A stretch of DNA of 64,000 nt. It comes from DATGSL01 sp964645585 (GTDB lineage Bacteria; Verrucomicrobiota; Verrucomicrobiia; Opitutales; T3Sed10-336). Under the pieces are notes generated by a model. That model was not told where the DNA came from, made no database searches, and saw only the letters and a program-made list of their open reading frames with translations. A program made the translations under genes and the position numbers. The stretch spans positions 1 to 64,000 of the forward strand of contig CAZYAN010000013.1 of the NCBI GenBank assembly GCA_964645585.1, in the 5' to 3' direction. Positions 15,309-24,557 of this stretch are shown here, piece by piece; position 1 is the first letter of the stretch; the number at the start of each line of letters is the position of its first letter.

Positions 15309-16488
15309 TCCGTTTTTTGCCGAAATTCCGTGGGATCCGCGAAGTGAGCAGCCTATTCGCATCCGTGACGACCGGCCCTGGCGAACGCGGGTGCGGTACG
15401 CGTGGCCGGAATACCTGAAATGCGCGGGATTGGCGCTCTGCAAAGCCGCGCCGATTACGCTCCGTCATTGGAGGCTGGCGAAGGGACATGTTCCGAAAGG
15501 ATGGGTCGGGCGGACCCATGATGTTCGCGATTTCATGGGACTGGCCATCGCACTCCACTCGTGTCCTCCAGACCGCCTGGCCGATGAGATCGAGGAATTG
15601 GGGGTGAAGCATCTGCTCCTGCGAATTCCAGCCTGGGAAGTTGACCGACTGGGTGTTTATCGCCGATTCCTGGACCGGATGGCGGATCGGGAATTTGCCG
15701 TCGCGATCATGCAGAACCGCACCCATGTGCGTGATCTGGATGATTGGCGGGAAAGCCTGTACCGGATCATAAGCACCTGCTGGCCGCGTGTGAAAACGTT
15801 CCAGATCGGGCAGGGGATGAACCGGACAAAATGGGGATGTTTTGGAATCGATGAGTTTCTCCGTTTGGCGAGTGTCGCCGAGGAACTGCGTCCGCGGTAT
15901 CCCGGAATCAAGTTCGTAGGCCCCGGCGCGCTCGATTTCGAGCCGCTGGCAATAATGCGAGGCGTCAGTCACCGGTATCCAATTCGTTGGGACATTTCCG
16001 GCTCGGCGCTGTACGTGGACCGCCGCGGGTCGCCGAGGTCCCGGCAGTACAAACTTTTCGACCTGAAGCACAAGATTTACAACACAGTCGCATGTGTTGC
16101 CGGATCGTCACGGGCAGGAAGGCGTTTGTGGATCACCGAAGTGAATTGGCCGCTGAAAGGTCAGGGAAAATATTCTCCCTCCGGCAGCCGTACATCGATT
16201 GGGGAAGAACCGGCCGCGCGGTATCTTGGGGAGTATTACGAAGATGCCTGGAGCACCGGGCTCGTCGAGCGCGTTTACTGGTGGCAGTTGGTGGCCAATG
16301 GCTTCGGACTGATCGATGTTGACGATTCCGGACGATTTCGTCGCCGTCCCTCCTACTATGTCTATCGCAACCTTCTGCGAAATGGGATTGGAGGTTCGGG
16401 CGGAGATTCTCATCCGGATCCAGATGAAACGCCATGGTCATCCGCGGACGGATCGCATGAGGAAGCGGGGGCTGCAATCAGCCGTTGA
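15298..16488 (+). CDS. Glycoside-hydrolase-like protein coupled to the kinase
   Basis: 396 residues from a TTG at 15298, preceded by GGAG at a normal spacing and overlapping the kinase stop by 11 nt. The sequence suggests a TIM barrel. It contains strand-like segments (KHLLLRIPAWEV, FAVAIMQNRTHVRD, RVKTFQIGQGMNRTKWG, GIKFVGPGALDFEP) and WITEVNWPLKG, whose Glu (281) sits like a clan-A glycosidase nucleophile, then ERVYWWQLVANGFGLID. No signal peptide is visible, so it is probably cytoplasmic. Pairing with a WaaP-like kinase suggests a role in LPS or capsule sugar handling. I do not recognise a named family. Confidence 0.8.
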   Translation: MASDPFFAEIPWDPRSEQPIRIRDDRPWRTRVRYAWPEYLKCAGLALCKAAPITLRHWRLAKGHVPKGWVGRTHDVRDFMGLAIALHSCPPDRLADEIEELGVKHLLLRIPAWEVDRLGVYRRFLDRMADREFAVAIMQNRTHVRDLDDWRESLYRIISTCWPRVKTFQIGQGMNRTKWGCFGIDEFLRLASVAEELRPRYPGIKFVGPGALDFEPLAIMRGVSHRYPIRWDISGSALYVDRRGSPRSRQYKLFDLKHKIYNTVACVAGSSRAGRRLWITEVNWPLKGQGKYSPSGSRTSIGEEPAARYLGEYYEDAWSTGLVERVYWWQLVANGFGLIDVDDSGRFRRRPSYYVYRNLLRNGIGGSGGDSHPDPDETPWSSADGSHEEAGAAISR

Positions 16489-16599
16489 GCGCGGTGCGTT
16501 CCGGGGGGCGCGAAACGATGTGCCCCAACCTTTCGTTGACAGGCTGGTTTGATGAGTGGAATAACTGCGACGCGTAGCTTCCCAAATCAGCGTAAACCT

Positions 16600-19500
16600 A
16601 TGGACGTCACCCGAATCTTGTTGCAATGTCTGCCGGTGCTGCCGGCCGCCGTCCTTTTCCCGTGCCAGGCGCTCGGCGGCGCCCCCGTGCAAGCCAACGC
16701 TCCGCTTTATTCGCCGGCGGTTCATCCAGCCAGCGGAGAGGCGGAGGCGGCGATCGCCGGCTTCGAAGTCGCCGAACCGTTTTCGATCGAACTTTTCGCG
16801 GCGGAGCCGTTGCTGGCAAACCCGGTTCTGTTTCACGTCGCGAACGACGGCCGGGTTTTCGTCGCGGAAACCTACCGCCAAGGTGACGACGGCGGCGTGG
16901 TCGACAATCGCTATCACCCGTATTGGCTTCTCGACGACATTGCCAACGAGCGCGTGGAGCAGCGGCGCGAGATGTTTCTCCGCCACCGGCCGGACATGGC
17001 CGAACAGTGGACCGCGCATCACGGCCTGATTCGAGTGGTTGAGGACAAGGACGGGGACGGGAAGGCGGACGATTCCTCGATTTTCGCCGACGGGTTCAAC
17101 GATCTCATGGACGGCACCGCGGCGGGCGTGCTTGAGCGAAACGGGAAGGTCTGGTTCACCAACATCCCGCACGTGTGGCTTCTCGAGGATCGCGATCGCA
17201 ACGGGTACGCGGAGGAGCGCACGTCATTGAGTTACGGGTACGGTGTCAGTGTGGCCCTGCGCGGACATGACCTGCACGGACCGGCATTCGGGCCGGACGG
17301 GAAAATTTATTTCTCCATCGGCGACCGCGGCTACAATGTCGTTACCCAGGAAGGCCGCCACCTTAAAGCGCCGAACGAAGGTGCGGTTTTCCGCTGCGAT
17401 CGCGACGGGTCGAATCTCGAGGTCTTTGCGACCGGTTTGCGCAACCCTCAGGATCTCGTTTTTGACAATTACGGCAACCTGTTCACTGGGGACAACAATT
17501 CCGACGCGGCCGACGAGGCGCGCTGGACCTACGTCGTCGAAGGCGGCGATTCGGGGTGGCGGATGCCGTATCAGACACTTCCAGACCGTGGGCCGTTCAA
17601 TCGTCTGAACCTGTGGCAGCCGGAGTTTGACGGCCGTCCGGCTTTTGCGATTCCGCCGATCGCGAACATCTCCGACGGTCCCTCGGGCGTCGCGTTTGAT
17701 CCCGGTACTGGCATGCCGGAAAAGTATCGGGGCTACTTTTATCTGTGCGATTTTCGAGCGACCCCGGCACGCTCAGGGGTTTGGGCGATCGCGCACGAAC
17801 CAGACGGCGCGGGTTTTGCGCTGGTCGACAGTCATCCGCTGATTTGGAACATTGTGGCGACGGACATTTCTGTCGGGCCAGACAGCGCGCTGTACGTTTC
17901 CGACTGGGTCAGCGGCTGGGAAGGCGCCAATCGCGGACGTTTGTACCGCCTCTTTGACGGCGCTGCTCAGGAAACGGACCTCGTGCGCCAAACGCGAACG
18001 CTTTTGCGCGAAGGGATGAGCGACCGTTCCGATTCCGTGCTGCTCGACCTGCTCGGGCACCCGAACCGGCGTGTTCGCCAAGAGGCCCAGTTCACGCTGG
18101 CCGAACGAGAGGGGACGGTTGAGGCGCTGGCGAAACTCGCCGCGTCCCGGGACAAGGAGCAGCTCGCGCGCGTTCATGCGATTTGGGGTCTTTGGCAGCT
18201 TCTGGATGAGAATCGTGACGCCTCGGTCGAAGCGCTGCTGCCGCTGCTCGACGATTCCGACGCGGAAATCCGGGCCCAAGCCGCTCGTGTTCTCGGGGAT
18301 AAAGCAGTCGCGCGCGCGACGGAAAACCTCATCGCGCTGCTGAACGATTCCGCGCCGCGGCCCGTGTATTTTGCCGCGATCGGCCTTGGACGCATTGGGG
18401 ACCCGCGAGCGATCGATGCGGTTGCCGAAATGCTCCGGAGAAATGCCGACCGCGATCCATTTCTCCGCCACGCCGGTGTGATGGCGTTCACCGGTGCCGG
18501 ACGGACGGACGAACGGGCGCTGCTGGCGCGTGCCGATGACGAAAGCCGTTCCGTGCGCCTTGGGGTGTTGCTCGCCTTGCGCCGTCTGGATCATCCAAAG
18601 GTGGCAAAATTTCTTGCGGACTCGGATCCATTTCTCGTCCGCGAAGCCGCGTTGGCGATCCATGACGACACGCTGATCGTCGATGCGATTCCGACTTTAG
18701 CGGAAGTGATCAAACGACCGGAGATTAGCGACGAGGCGGTGCTGCGGCGGGCGATCAACGCGAACTTCCGCTTGGGCGGGCTGGTGCAAGCTCGCGATGT
18801 CGCGGCCTTCGCCGCGCGAGAGGAGGCACCGGTTGTCATGCGCGTTGAGGCTCTCCACGCGTTGCGCGACTGGCACGAACCGCCGCCCCGCGACCGTGTC
18901 ATTGGATTTTGGAGACCGCTTACCGGCCGTCCTTGGCATTGGGCAATTGAAGCGGTGGAACCGTTGCTCGATGCGCTGCTGCGTTCGTCGCCGCAAGCGG
19001 TCCAGATCGCGGCCGCGGACCTCGCCGGATATTATCAATTGAACAGCCGGGTGCCGCTGCTGCAGAGCATGGTGGAAGACGCCGCCAATCGTTCGGATGT
19101 TCGTCGTGCGGCGTTGCAAGCATTGGGGGAAATGGACGACAAAGCCGCATTGGGTTTGGCGGTAACCGCGGCGCTTGCCTCGGATTCCGCTGATTTGCGG
19201 AAGCCGGCGTATGAACTTCTCGCCCGGCTCGATCCTGCCGAGGCGGTCCGTGCGGTCGAGACGCTTGTAAAGAGCCGCTCGGCCGCGCCGAACGAGAAAC
19301 AGGCGGCATTCAAGACGCTTGCCGGAATCGAAACTTCGGAGGCACGGCAGATCGTCCTCGAATGGATGAACAAACTCAGTGACAACCCGGAGGCCGTCCC
19401 CGAAGAGGTTCATTTTGAATTGATTCAGGCAGCGAAGAACATGCAGGCCGGCGATCCGCGCTTGCGGGCCGCTTTGGACCGCTTTGAGAAAGGGCGCGCC

Positions 19501-19956
19501 CATTTAGATCCGGCGGAGCGGACCGAACTTCTCTACGGCGGCGACGTTGCGCTTGGCAAAAAATTGGTCTTTGAGCACGCGGCGGCAAGCTGCCAGCGCT
19601 GTCACATCATCGAGGGCAAAGGGAGCAGCGACGTCGGCCCTGATCTCTCTACAGTTGGTGCACGGCTGAATCGGGTTGAGCTGCTCCGCAGTCTGATCGA
19701 TCCGGGTGCCGCGGTGGCGCCGGGCTTTGGCAATGCGACCATCAGGCTCACGGGCGGCGAAACCGTAGCCGGAACGGTGACCGGCGAAACGTCCGCGGCG
19801 GTATCCATCGAAATCGCGGACGGGGAGATTCGACAAATTCCCCGGCAGGAAATCGCGTCGATGCAGGGGCCGGTTTCCATCATGCCGCCGATGGGTTCGA
19901 TCCTCACCGAGGAGGAGCTCCGGGCGATTGTCGCGTATCTGGCCAAGCAAAAGTAG
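16600..19956 (+). CDS. PVC-type propeller/HEAT/cytochrome-c-like protein
   Basis: 1118 residues, exported (signal peptide, cleavage around QALGGAP). Residues 45-450 resemble the membrane-bound dehydrogenase-type beta-propeller of Planctomycetes/Verrucomicrobia (LFAAEPLLANP, VFVAETYRQGDDGG, VVEDKDGDGKADDSS, GLRNPQDLVFDNYGNLFTGD). Residues 470-960 are HEAT-like repeats (LGHPNRRVRQEAQFTLAERE, RAQAARVLGDKA). The C-terminal domain has the haem motif CQRCH (998-1002), DVGPDLSTVG, and a terminal Met-containing segment (MPPMGSILTEEELRAI). Probably a periplasmic redox protein with a sugar-dehydrogenase-like propeller; the substrate is unknown. An upstream ATG at 16552 is an alternative start. Only 24 nt separate it from the sugar transporter. 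Confidence 0.9.
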   Translation: MDVTRILLQCLPVLPAAVLFPCQALGGAPVQANAPLYSPAVHPASGEAEAAIAGFEVAEPFSIELFAAEPLLANPVLFHVANDGRVFVAETYRQGDDGGVVDNRYHPYWLLDDIANERVEQRREMFLRHRPDMAEQWTAHHGLIRVVEDKDGDGKADDSSIFADGFNDLMDGTAAGVLERNGKVWFTNIPHVWLLEDRDRNGYAEERTSLSYGYGVSVALRGHDLHGPAFGPDGKIYFSIGDRGYNVVTQEGRHLKAPNEGAVFRCDRDGSNLEVFATGLRNPQDLVFDNYGNLFTGDNNSDAADEARWTYVVEGGDSGWRMPYQTLPDRGPFNRLNLWQPEFDGRPAFAIPPIANISDGPSGVAFDPGTGMPEKYRGYFYLCDFRATPARSGVWAIAHEPDGAGFALVDSHPLIWNIVATDISVGPDSALYVSDWVSGWEGANRGRLYRLFDGAAQETDLVRQTRTLLREGMSDRSDSVLLDLLGHPNRRVRQEAQFTLAEREGTVEALAKLAASRDKEQLARVHAIWGLWQLLDENRDASVEALLPLLDDSDAEIRAQAARVLGDKAVARATENLIALLNDSAPRPVYFAAIGLGRIGDPRAIDAVAEMLRRNADRDPFLRHAGVMAFTGAGRTDERALLARADDESRSVRLGVLLALRRLDHPKVAKFLADSDPFLVREAALAIHDDTLIVDAIPTLAEVIKRPEISDEAVLRRAINANFRLGGLVQARDVAAFAAREEAPVVMRVEALHALRDWHEPPPRDRVIGFWRPLTGRPWHWAIEAVEPLLDALLRSSPQAVQIAAADLAGYYQLNSRVPLLQSMVEDAANRSDVRRAALQALGEMDDKAALGLAVTAALASDSADLRKPAYELLARLDPAEAVRAVETLVKSRSAAPNEKQAAFKTLAGIETSEARQIVLEWMNKLSDNPEAVPEEVHFELIQAAKNMQAGDPRLRAALDRFEKGRAHLDPAERTELLYGGDVALGKKLVFEHAAASCQRCHIIEGKGSSDVGPDLSTVGARLNRVELLRSLIDPGAAVAPGFGNATIRLTGGETVAGTVTGETSAAVSIEIADGEIRQIPRQEIASMQGPVSIMPPMGSILTEEELRAIVAYLAKQK

Positions 19957-19980
19957 CAGCTGAAGACGGAAAATCACCCC

Positions 19981-21534
19981 ATGAAAGCCGTACTTCGAGC
20001 GCGGTCGATCTCCAAGGGCTTCCCGGGTGTGCAGGCGCTCGATGGCGTCGAGCTGACGGTGCGCCCGGGGGAGATTCACGCGCTGATGGGCGAGAACGGC
20101 GCCGGTAAATCGACCCTGATCAAGGTTCTGACGGGCGTATACGCGCGCGATTCAGGAACGGTTGAGATCGAAGGCCGGGCCGTGCACCCGGCGTCGCCGC
20201 GCGAGGCCGAAGCGGCGGGAATCAGCACCGTTTATCAAGAGGTCAATTTGATTCCCGCGCTCAGCGTGGCGGAAAATATTCTGCTCGGGCGGCAACCGCG
20301 GCGCGGCCCGTTCATTCGGTGGAGACTGTTGCGGCGACGGGCCCGCGAGGCGCTGGCGCGGCTCGGACTTGAAGGGATCGACGTCGATCGCTCGGTCGGA
20401 TCGTATTCCCTTGCGATTCAACAAATGGTCGCGATCGCTCGGGCACTGGATGTCCCGGCCACACGTTTGCTGATTCTCGACGAACCAACCTCGAGTCTCG
20501 ATGAAGCCGAGGTCGAGCAGCTCTTCGGAGTCATGCGAAAATTGCGCTCGGAAGGACTCGGCATGATTTTCGTCACCCATTTCCTCGACCAGGTGTACGC
20601 GGTTTGCGACCGCATCACCGTCCTCCGGAACGGTTGTTTCGCCGGCGAATTTGCCGCGGCCGAGCTCCCGCGCCTGAAACTCGTGCAGACGATGCTCGGC
20701 CGCGAGTTCGAGAATCATGCGGTGCCGGCGAAGGAAGAAACGGCGGAGTCAGAAACCGGCGAGGAGACGGGTGCCGCTGAAGTTTTTTTGGCTGCCCGGG
20801 AGCTGGGACGAAAGGGGAGTGTGCAAGAGATCACGCTCGACGTGAGGCGAGGCGAGGCGCATGGATTGGCCGGATTGCTGGGATCGGGCCGCACGGAAAC
20901 GGCGCGCCTGCTGTTTGGCGCGGACCGAGCCGGTGGTGGCTCGATCACGATCGAAGGGAGCGAGGTGACTTTGAAGAATCCCCGGCAGGCAATCGCGCTC
21001 GGCATCGGCTTCAGCTCGGAGGACCGGAAGCGGGAAGGATTGATTCCGACGCTGAGCGTTCGGGAAAACCTGATCCTTGCGATGCAGGCGTCTCGCGGCA
21101 TGTTTCGGCGCATTCCGATAAAAGAGCAGCGGCAGCTCGCCGAGAAGTTTATATCCGTTTTGCGAATACGGACACCTTCGCCGGAGACGGCGATCGAGAA
21201 CCTTTCCGGCGGAAACCAGCAAAAAGTGCTCTTGGCCCGCTGGCTCTGCACGAATTGCCGGCTCTTGATTCTCGACGAGCCGACGCGCGGAATCGACATC
21301 GGCGCGAAAGCGGAGATTGAAAAGCTGATCAGCGACATCCGCGAAAAAGGGATGGCGGTACTTTTTATTTCATCGGAGCTCGAAGAGCTTGTGCGGGTCT
21401 GCTCGCGGGTCAGTATTTTGCGCGACCGAAGGAAAGTCGGTGAAATCGCCGGAACCGCGATCGGAGTCGACGCGATCATGCGCGCGATCGCCGCTCCGCC
21501 GCCGAGCGCGCCCGAGGAAGGGGGGCAGCGGTGA
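19981..21534 (+). CDS. ytfR: Sugar ABC transporter ATP-binding protein, YtfR-like
   Basis: Cytoplasmic ATPase with two fused ABC domains (517 residues). Domain 1 has Walker A GENGAGKST and Walker B LLILDEPTSSLDE, with the variant signature SLAIQQMVAIARAL. Domain 2 has the usual degenerate P-loop GLLGSGRTE, signature LSGGNQQKVLLARWL and LLILDEPTRGIDIGAKAEI. This architecture is that of the RbsA/XylG/YtfR group for monosaccharide import. With the downstream permeases and binding protein resembling E. coli YtfT, YjfF and YtfQ, galactofuranose or a related sugar is the likely substrate. GTGA overlap with the next gene. Confidence 0.93.
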   Translation: MKAVLRARSISKGFPGVQALDGVELTVRPGEIHALMGENGAGKSTLIKVLTGVYARDSGTVEIEGRAVHPASPREAEAAGISTVYQEVNLIPALSVAENILLGRQPRRGPFIRWRLLRRRAREALARLGLEGIDVDRSVGSYSLAIQQMVAIARALDVPATRLLILDEPTSSLDEAEVEQLFGVMRKLRSEGLGMIFVTHFLDQVYAVCDRITVLRNGCFAGEFAAAELPRLKLVQTMLGREFENHAVPAKEETAESETGEETGAAEVFLAARELGRKGSVQEITLDVRRGEAHGLAGLLGSGRTETARLLFGADRAGGGSITIEGSEVTLKNPRQAIALGIGFSSEDRKREGLIPTLSVRENLILAMQASRGMFRRIPIKEQRQLAEKFISVLRIRTPSPETAIENLSGGNQQKVLLARWLCTNCRLLILDEPTRGIDIGAKAEIEKLISDIREKGMAVLFISSELEELVRVCSRVSILRDRRKVGEIAGTAIGVDAIMRAIAAPPPSAPEEGGQR

Positions 21535-22553
21535 GCGGGCAGGTGGAGGCTGGACAGGCGGTGCGGTCAGTGCCGCGGAGCCTGGCGTCGCCGGTATCAC
21601 GCTTGCTTTGGCCGGCGCTGGGGCTGTTCGCTTTGCTTGGGTTTAACGGGCTGACGGCGGAAGGGTTTTTCACGATCGGCGTCGTCGATGGTCATTTGTA
21701 CGGTCCGCTGGTTACCATCGTTGTACAGGCATCGCCCATTATCCTTGTGGCGATCGGGATGACGCTGGTGATCGCGACGGGCGGGATCGATCTTTCGGTC
21801 GGTTCCGTGATGGCGATCGCCGGCGCGGCGGCGGCGATCGCGAGCGGATATGGAGGCGCCTTGGGAGGGTTGCTTGCCGGATTGCTGGCGGGGATCGCCG
21901 TCGGGCTGGCGAACGGTGTGCTTGTGTCGTTCGTTCGTATTCAGCCGATCATTGCGACGTTAATTTTTCTCGTACTCGGCCGCGGGCTGGCGATGATGAT
22001 GACCGGCGGTGTTCCTGCGATGATCGAGGCACCCTTCCTGGCGCGCCTCGGGCCGTTCGCGCCGCTGATCGCCGCGATCGTGTTCGCGGTGACACTGCTG
22101 TTCGTGCGGCGAACGGCGCTCGGGCTGTTTGTGGCTTCGGTTGGGGACAATGAAGAAGCGAGCCGCCTGTCCGGGCTGCAAAGCGGACTGATCAAACTCG
22201 TCGTCTACGCCTTCAGCGGACTTTGCGCGGCGGTCGCCGGAATCGTTGTTTCGTCGCGCCTCGGACGCGCGGATGCCACGCGGCTTGGCGAGCTGGTGGA
22301 ATTGGACGCGATATTCGCGGTCGTGGTCGGCGGGACGGCTTTGACGGGCGGCCGGTTCAGTCTGGCCGGGTCGGTGATCGGCGCGCTGCTGATCCAGACC
22401 TTGACGGTGACGATGATCAATCAAGGGATGCCGCCGGAGATCACGCCGCTGCCCAAGGCGATCGTCATTTTGCTGGTTTGCCTGCTGCAATCGGAGAAAT
22501 TTCGAAGGCAAGTCGCCGCGCCCTTCCGGGGAAGAAAGGAGGCGTCTGCCTAG
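21531..22553 (+). CDS. ytfT: Sugar ABC transporter permease, YtfT-like
   Basis: 340-residue BPD_transp_2 permease with about 9-10 hydrophobic segments. Family motifs include GMTLVIATGGIDLSVGSVMA, a loop reading ASVGDNEEASRLSGL, LVVYAFSGLCAAVAGIV and AIFAVVVGGTALTGGRFSLAGSVIGALLI. It starts with GTG overlapping the ATPase stop (GTGA), and its stop directly abuts the next permease. Two distinct permeases are the E. coli Ytf arrangement, in which a heterodimer forms the channel. Confidence 0.92.
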   Translation: MSGQVEAGQAVRSVPRSLASPVSRLLWPALGLFALLGFNGLTAEGFFTIGVVDGHLYGPLVTIVVQASPIILVAIGMTLVIATGGIDLSVGSVMAIAGAAAAIASGYGGALGGLLAGLLAGIAVGLANGVLVSFVRIQPIIATLIFLVLGRGLAMMMTGGVPAMIEAPFLARLGPFAPLIAAIVFAVTLLFVRRTALGLFVASVGDNEEASRLSGLQSGLIKLVVYAFSGLCAAVAGIVVSSRLGRADATRLGELVELDAIFAVVVGGTALTGGRFSLAGSVIGALLIQTLTVTMINQGMPPEITPLPKAIVILLVCLLQSEKFRRQVAAPFRGRKEASA

Positions 22554-23513
22554 ATGGTGTTTGTGCGAAAGTACCTTCCGCTGCTCGCGACGGCCGGTGT
22601 GCTCGGTGTACTTTTCACGCTGGCGGCGCTCCAGTACGCAAACTTTGCGTCGCCGCTTGTTGTGGCAAACATTTTGCGCGGCCAAGCCTTCCTCGGCCTG
22701 CTGGCGATCGGAATGACCTTCGTCATTCTGTCGGGCGGCATCGATCTGTCGGTTGGGACCGTGCTCGCGTTCACATCGATCCTGGTCGCGAAACTGACCC
22801 TGCTCGGCTGGCATCCGGCGCTTGCGATCGGAGCGGCGCTTGCGATCGGAACAACCTTTGGGGCCGCGCAGGGGGCGGTGATTCAGCTTTACCGGCTGCC
22901 GCCGTTTCTCGTGACGCTGGCCGGATTATTTTTTGCGAAAGGCATGGCGTTCGCAGTCCACCGGCAATCCCTGTCGATCGATCACGGGTGGTTTGACGCG
23001 ATCGCTCGCTTCCGCATTTTGGTTTTCGAGCGAGCACCGATCACGGTACCGACGCTGCTTTTTCTCGCCGTCCTGGCGGGGACGCTGGTCATTGCCCACC
23101 TCACACGCTTCGGACGCAACGTGTACGCGGTCGGAGGAAACGAAACCTCCGCACTGCTGATGGGACTGCCGGTCGGCGTGACGAAGGTCGGCGTGTATGC
23201 CTTCAGCGGATTCTGCGCCGCGATGGCCGGGGTCGTCTATGCGATCGGGATCCGGTCTGGAAATCCGGCGATCGGACTCGGGATGGAGCTGGACGCGATC
23301 GCGTGCGTGGTGATCGGCGGCACGCTGCTGACCGGGGGCAGCGGCTGGGTGGCCGGCACGTTCCTCGGCGTGCTGATTTTTGGCACAATTAAAACCATGC
23401 TTGATTTCCACGGCTCCCTCGATTCAGCTTGGCTGCGGATCGCAATGGGCGGTCTGCTGTTGATCTTCATCGTTTTGCAACGCGCGCTTTCGACCCGAAA
23501 AACTGCCTCCTGA
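22554..23513 (+). CDS. yjfF: Sugar ABC transporter permease, YjfF-like
   Basis: 319-residue permease of the same family. The order of segments follows E. coli YjfF closely: RKYLPLLATAGVLGVLF, AFLGLLAIGMTFVILSGGID, PPFLVTLAGLFFAKGMAFAV, FGRNVYAVGGNETSALLMGL, GMELDAIACVVIGGTLLTGG, and a C-terminal LLLIFIVLQRALS. It begins with ATG immediately after the preceding TAG and ends 31 nt before the binding-protein gene. Confidence 0.93.
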   Translation: MVFVRKYLPLLATAGVLGVLFTLAALQYANFASPLVVANILRGQAFLGLLAIGMTFVILSGGIDLSVGTVLAFTSILVAKLTLLGWHPALAIGAALAIGTTFGAAQGAVIQLYRLPPFLVTLAGLFFAKGMAFAVHRQSLSIDHGWFDAIARFRILVFERAPITVPTLLFLAVLAGTLVIAHLTRFGRNVYAVGGNETSALLMGLPVGVTKVGVYAFSGFCAAMAGVVYAIGIRSGNPAIGLGMELDAIACVVIGGTLLTGGSGWVAGTFLGVLIFGTIKTMLDFHGSLDSAWLRIAMGGLLLIFIVLQRALSTRKTAS

Positions 23514-23544
23514 TTCAGAATCTAACCGTTCCCGAAAAGACTTT

Positions 23545-24504
23545 ATGAAAGCACTACGTATCCTTGCTCTCTCTTCTGTTGCATCTTTTTCTGTGTTTTT
23601 CAGTGGCTGTGGCGGCGCCAGCGGAGGTTCGGCCGGCGGCCCGGTGGTTGGCTTTGCGCAGGCCGGCGCCGAAAGTGCCTGGAGAGTGGCGGAAACGCAA
23701 TCGATCCGCGATACCGCCGCCGAGCGCGGGGTCGATCTGCGTTTCACGGATGCGCAAGGCCGTCAGGAAAACCAGATTGCGGCAGTCCGGAATTTCATCG
23801 CGCAAGGCGTCGACGCCATCATTCTCGCGCCGATCGTCGAGACCGGCTGGGAAGGCGTTTTGATGGAAGCCGGGGACGCGGGGATTCCTGTCATTCTGGT
23901 CGACCGGGGTGTCGAGGCGGATGAGAACCTGTACGCGACTTTAATCGCGTCTGACTTTGTTGCGGAAGGCCGGATGGCCGCGGAATGGCTGGCGGAGAAG
24001 ACCGATGGAAAAGCGAAGATCATCGAGCTGCAAGGAACACCTGGCGCCGCACCGGCGATCGATCGGAAGAAGGGCTTCGAGAACGCGATCGCGGCGTATC
24101 CGGAAATGACGATTATCGCGTCGCAGAGCGGGAATTTTAATATCCAAGAAGGACGCGCGGTCATGGAAGCGCTTTTGACCCAGCACCGTGACGAAGTGAC
24201 GGCGGTGTACGCGCACAACGATGACATGGCCCTCGGCGCGATCCAGGCGATCCGCGGAGCGGGCCTGCGACCCGGCGGCGATGTTTTGATCGTGTCGGTC
24301 GATGGTGTCAAAGGCGCCTTCGAGGCGATGGTGGCGGGCGATCTCAACTGCACGGTTGAGTGCAATCCGCTGCTCGGCCCGCTCGCCTTTGACGCGGTCG
24401 AGAAGGTTCTTGCCGGGGAACCGCTGCCGAAGCGGACGGTTGTCGAGGACCAGGTTTTCGATCAGTCGCAAGCGGCGGAACTGATCGCGTCGCGGAAATA
24501 TTGA
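23545..24504 (+). CDS. ytfQ: Sugar-binding protein, YtfQ-like, probable lipoprotein
   Basis: 319-residue periplasmic-binding-protein type I. Conserved segments match E. coli YtfQ: VGFAQAGAESAWRVAETQS, QENQIAAVRNFIAQGVDAI, ILAPIVETGWEGVLMEA, AIDRKKGFENAIA, VYAHNDDMALGAIQAIRGAG. Substrate specificity for galactofuranose-like sugars is inferred from that similarity. Unlike soluble YtfQ, the signal peptide ends in the lipobox FSGC (Cys22) followed by a Gly/Ser-rich tether, suggesting membrane anchoring. It is the last gene of the transporter operon and converges on hemA. Confidence 0.92.
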   Translation: MKALRILALSSVASFSVFFSGCGGASGGSAGGPVVGFAQAGAESAWRVAETQSIRDTAAERGVDLRFTDAQGRQENQIAAVRNFIAQGVDAIILAPIVETGWEGVLMEAGDAGIPVILVDRGVEADENLYATLIASDFVAEGRMAAEWLAEKTDGKAKIIELQGTPGAAPAIDRKKGFENAIAAYPEMTIIASQSGNFNIQEGRAVMEALLTQHRDEVTAVYAHNDDMALGAIQAIRGAGLRPGGDVLIVSVDGVKGAFEAMVAGDLNCTVECNPLLGPLAFDAVEKVLAGEPLPKRTVVEDQVFDQSQAAELIASRKY

Positions 24505-24557
24505 GACGGTGGAAGCGCGCATCTCGGGCTAAGCGGCTGGGTGCTGCTTTTCCCGGG

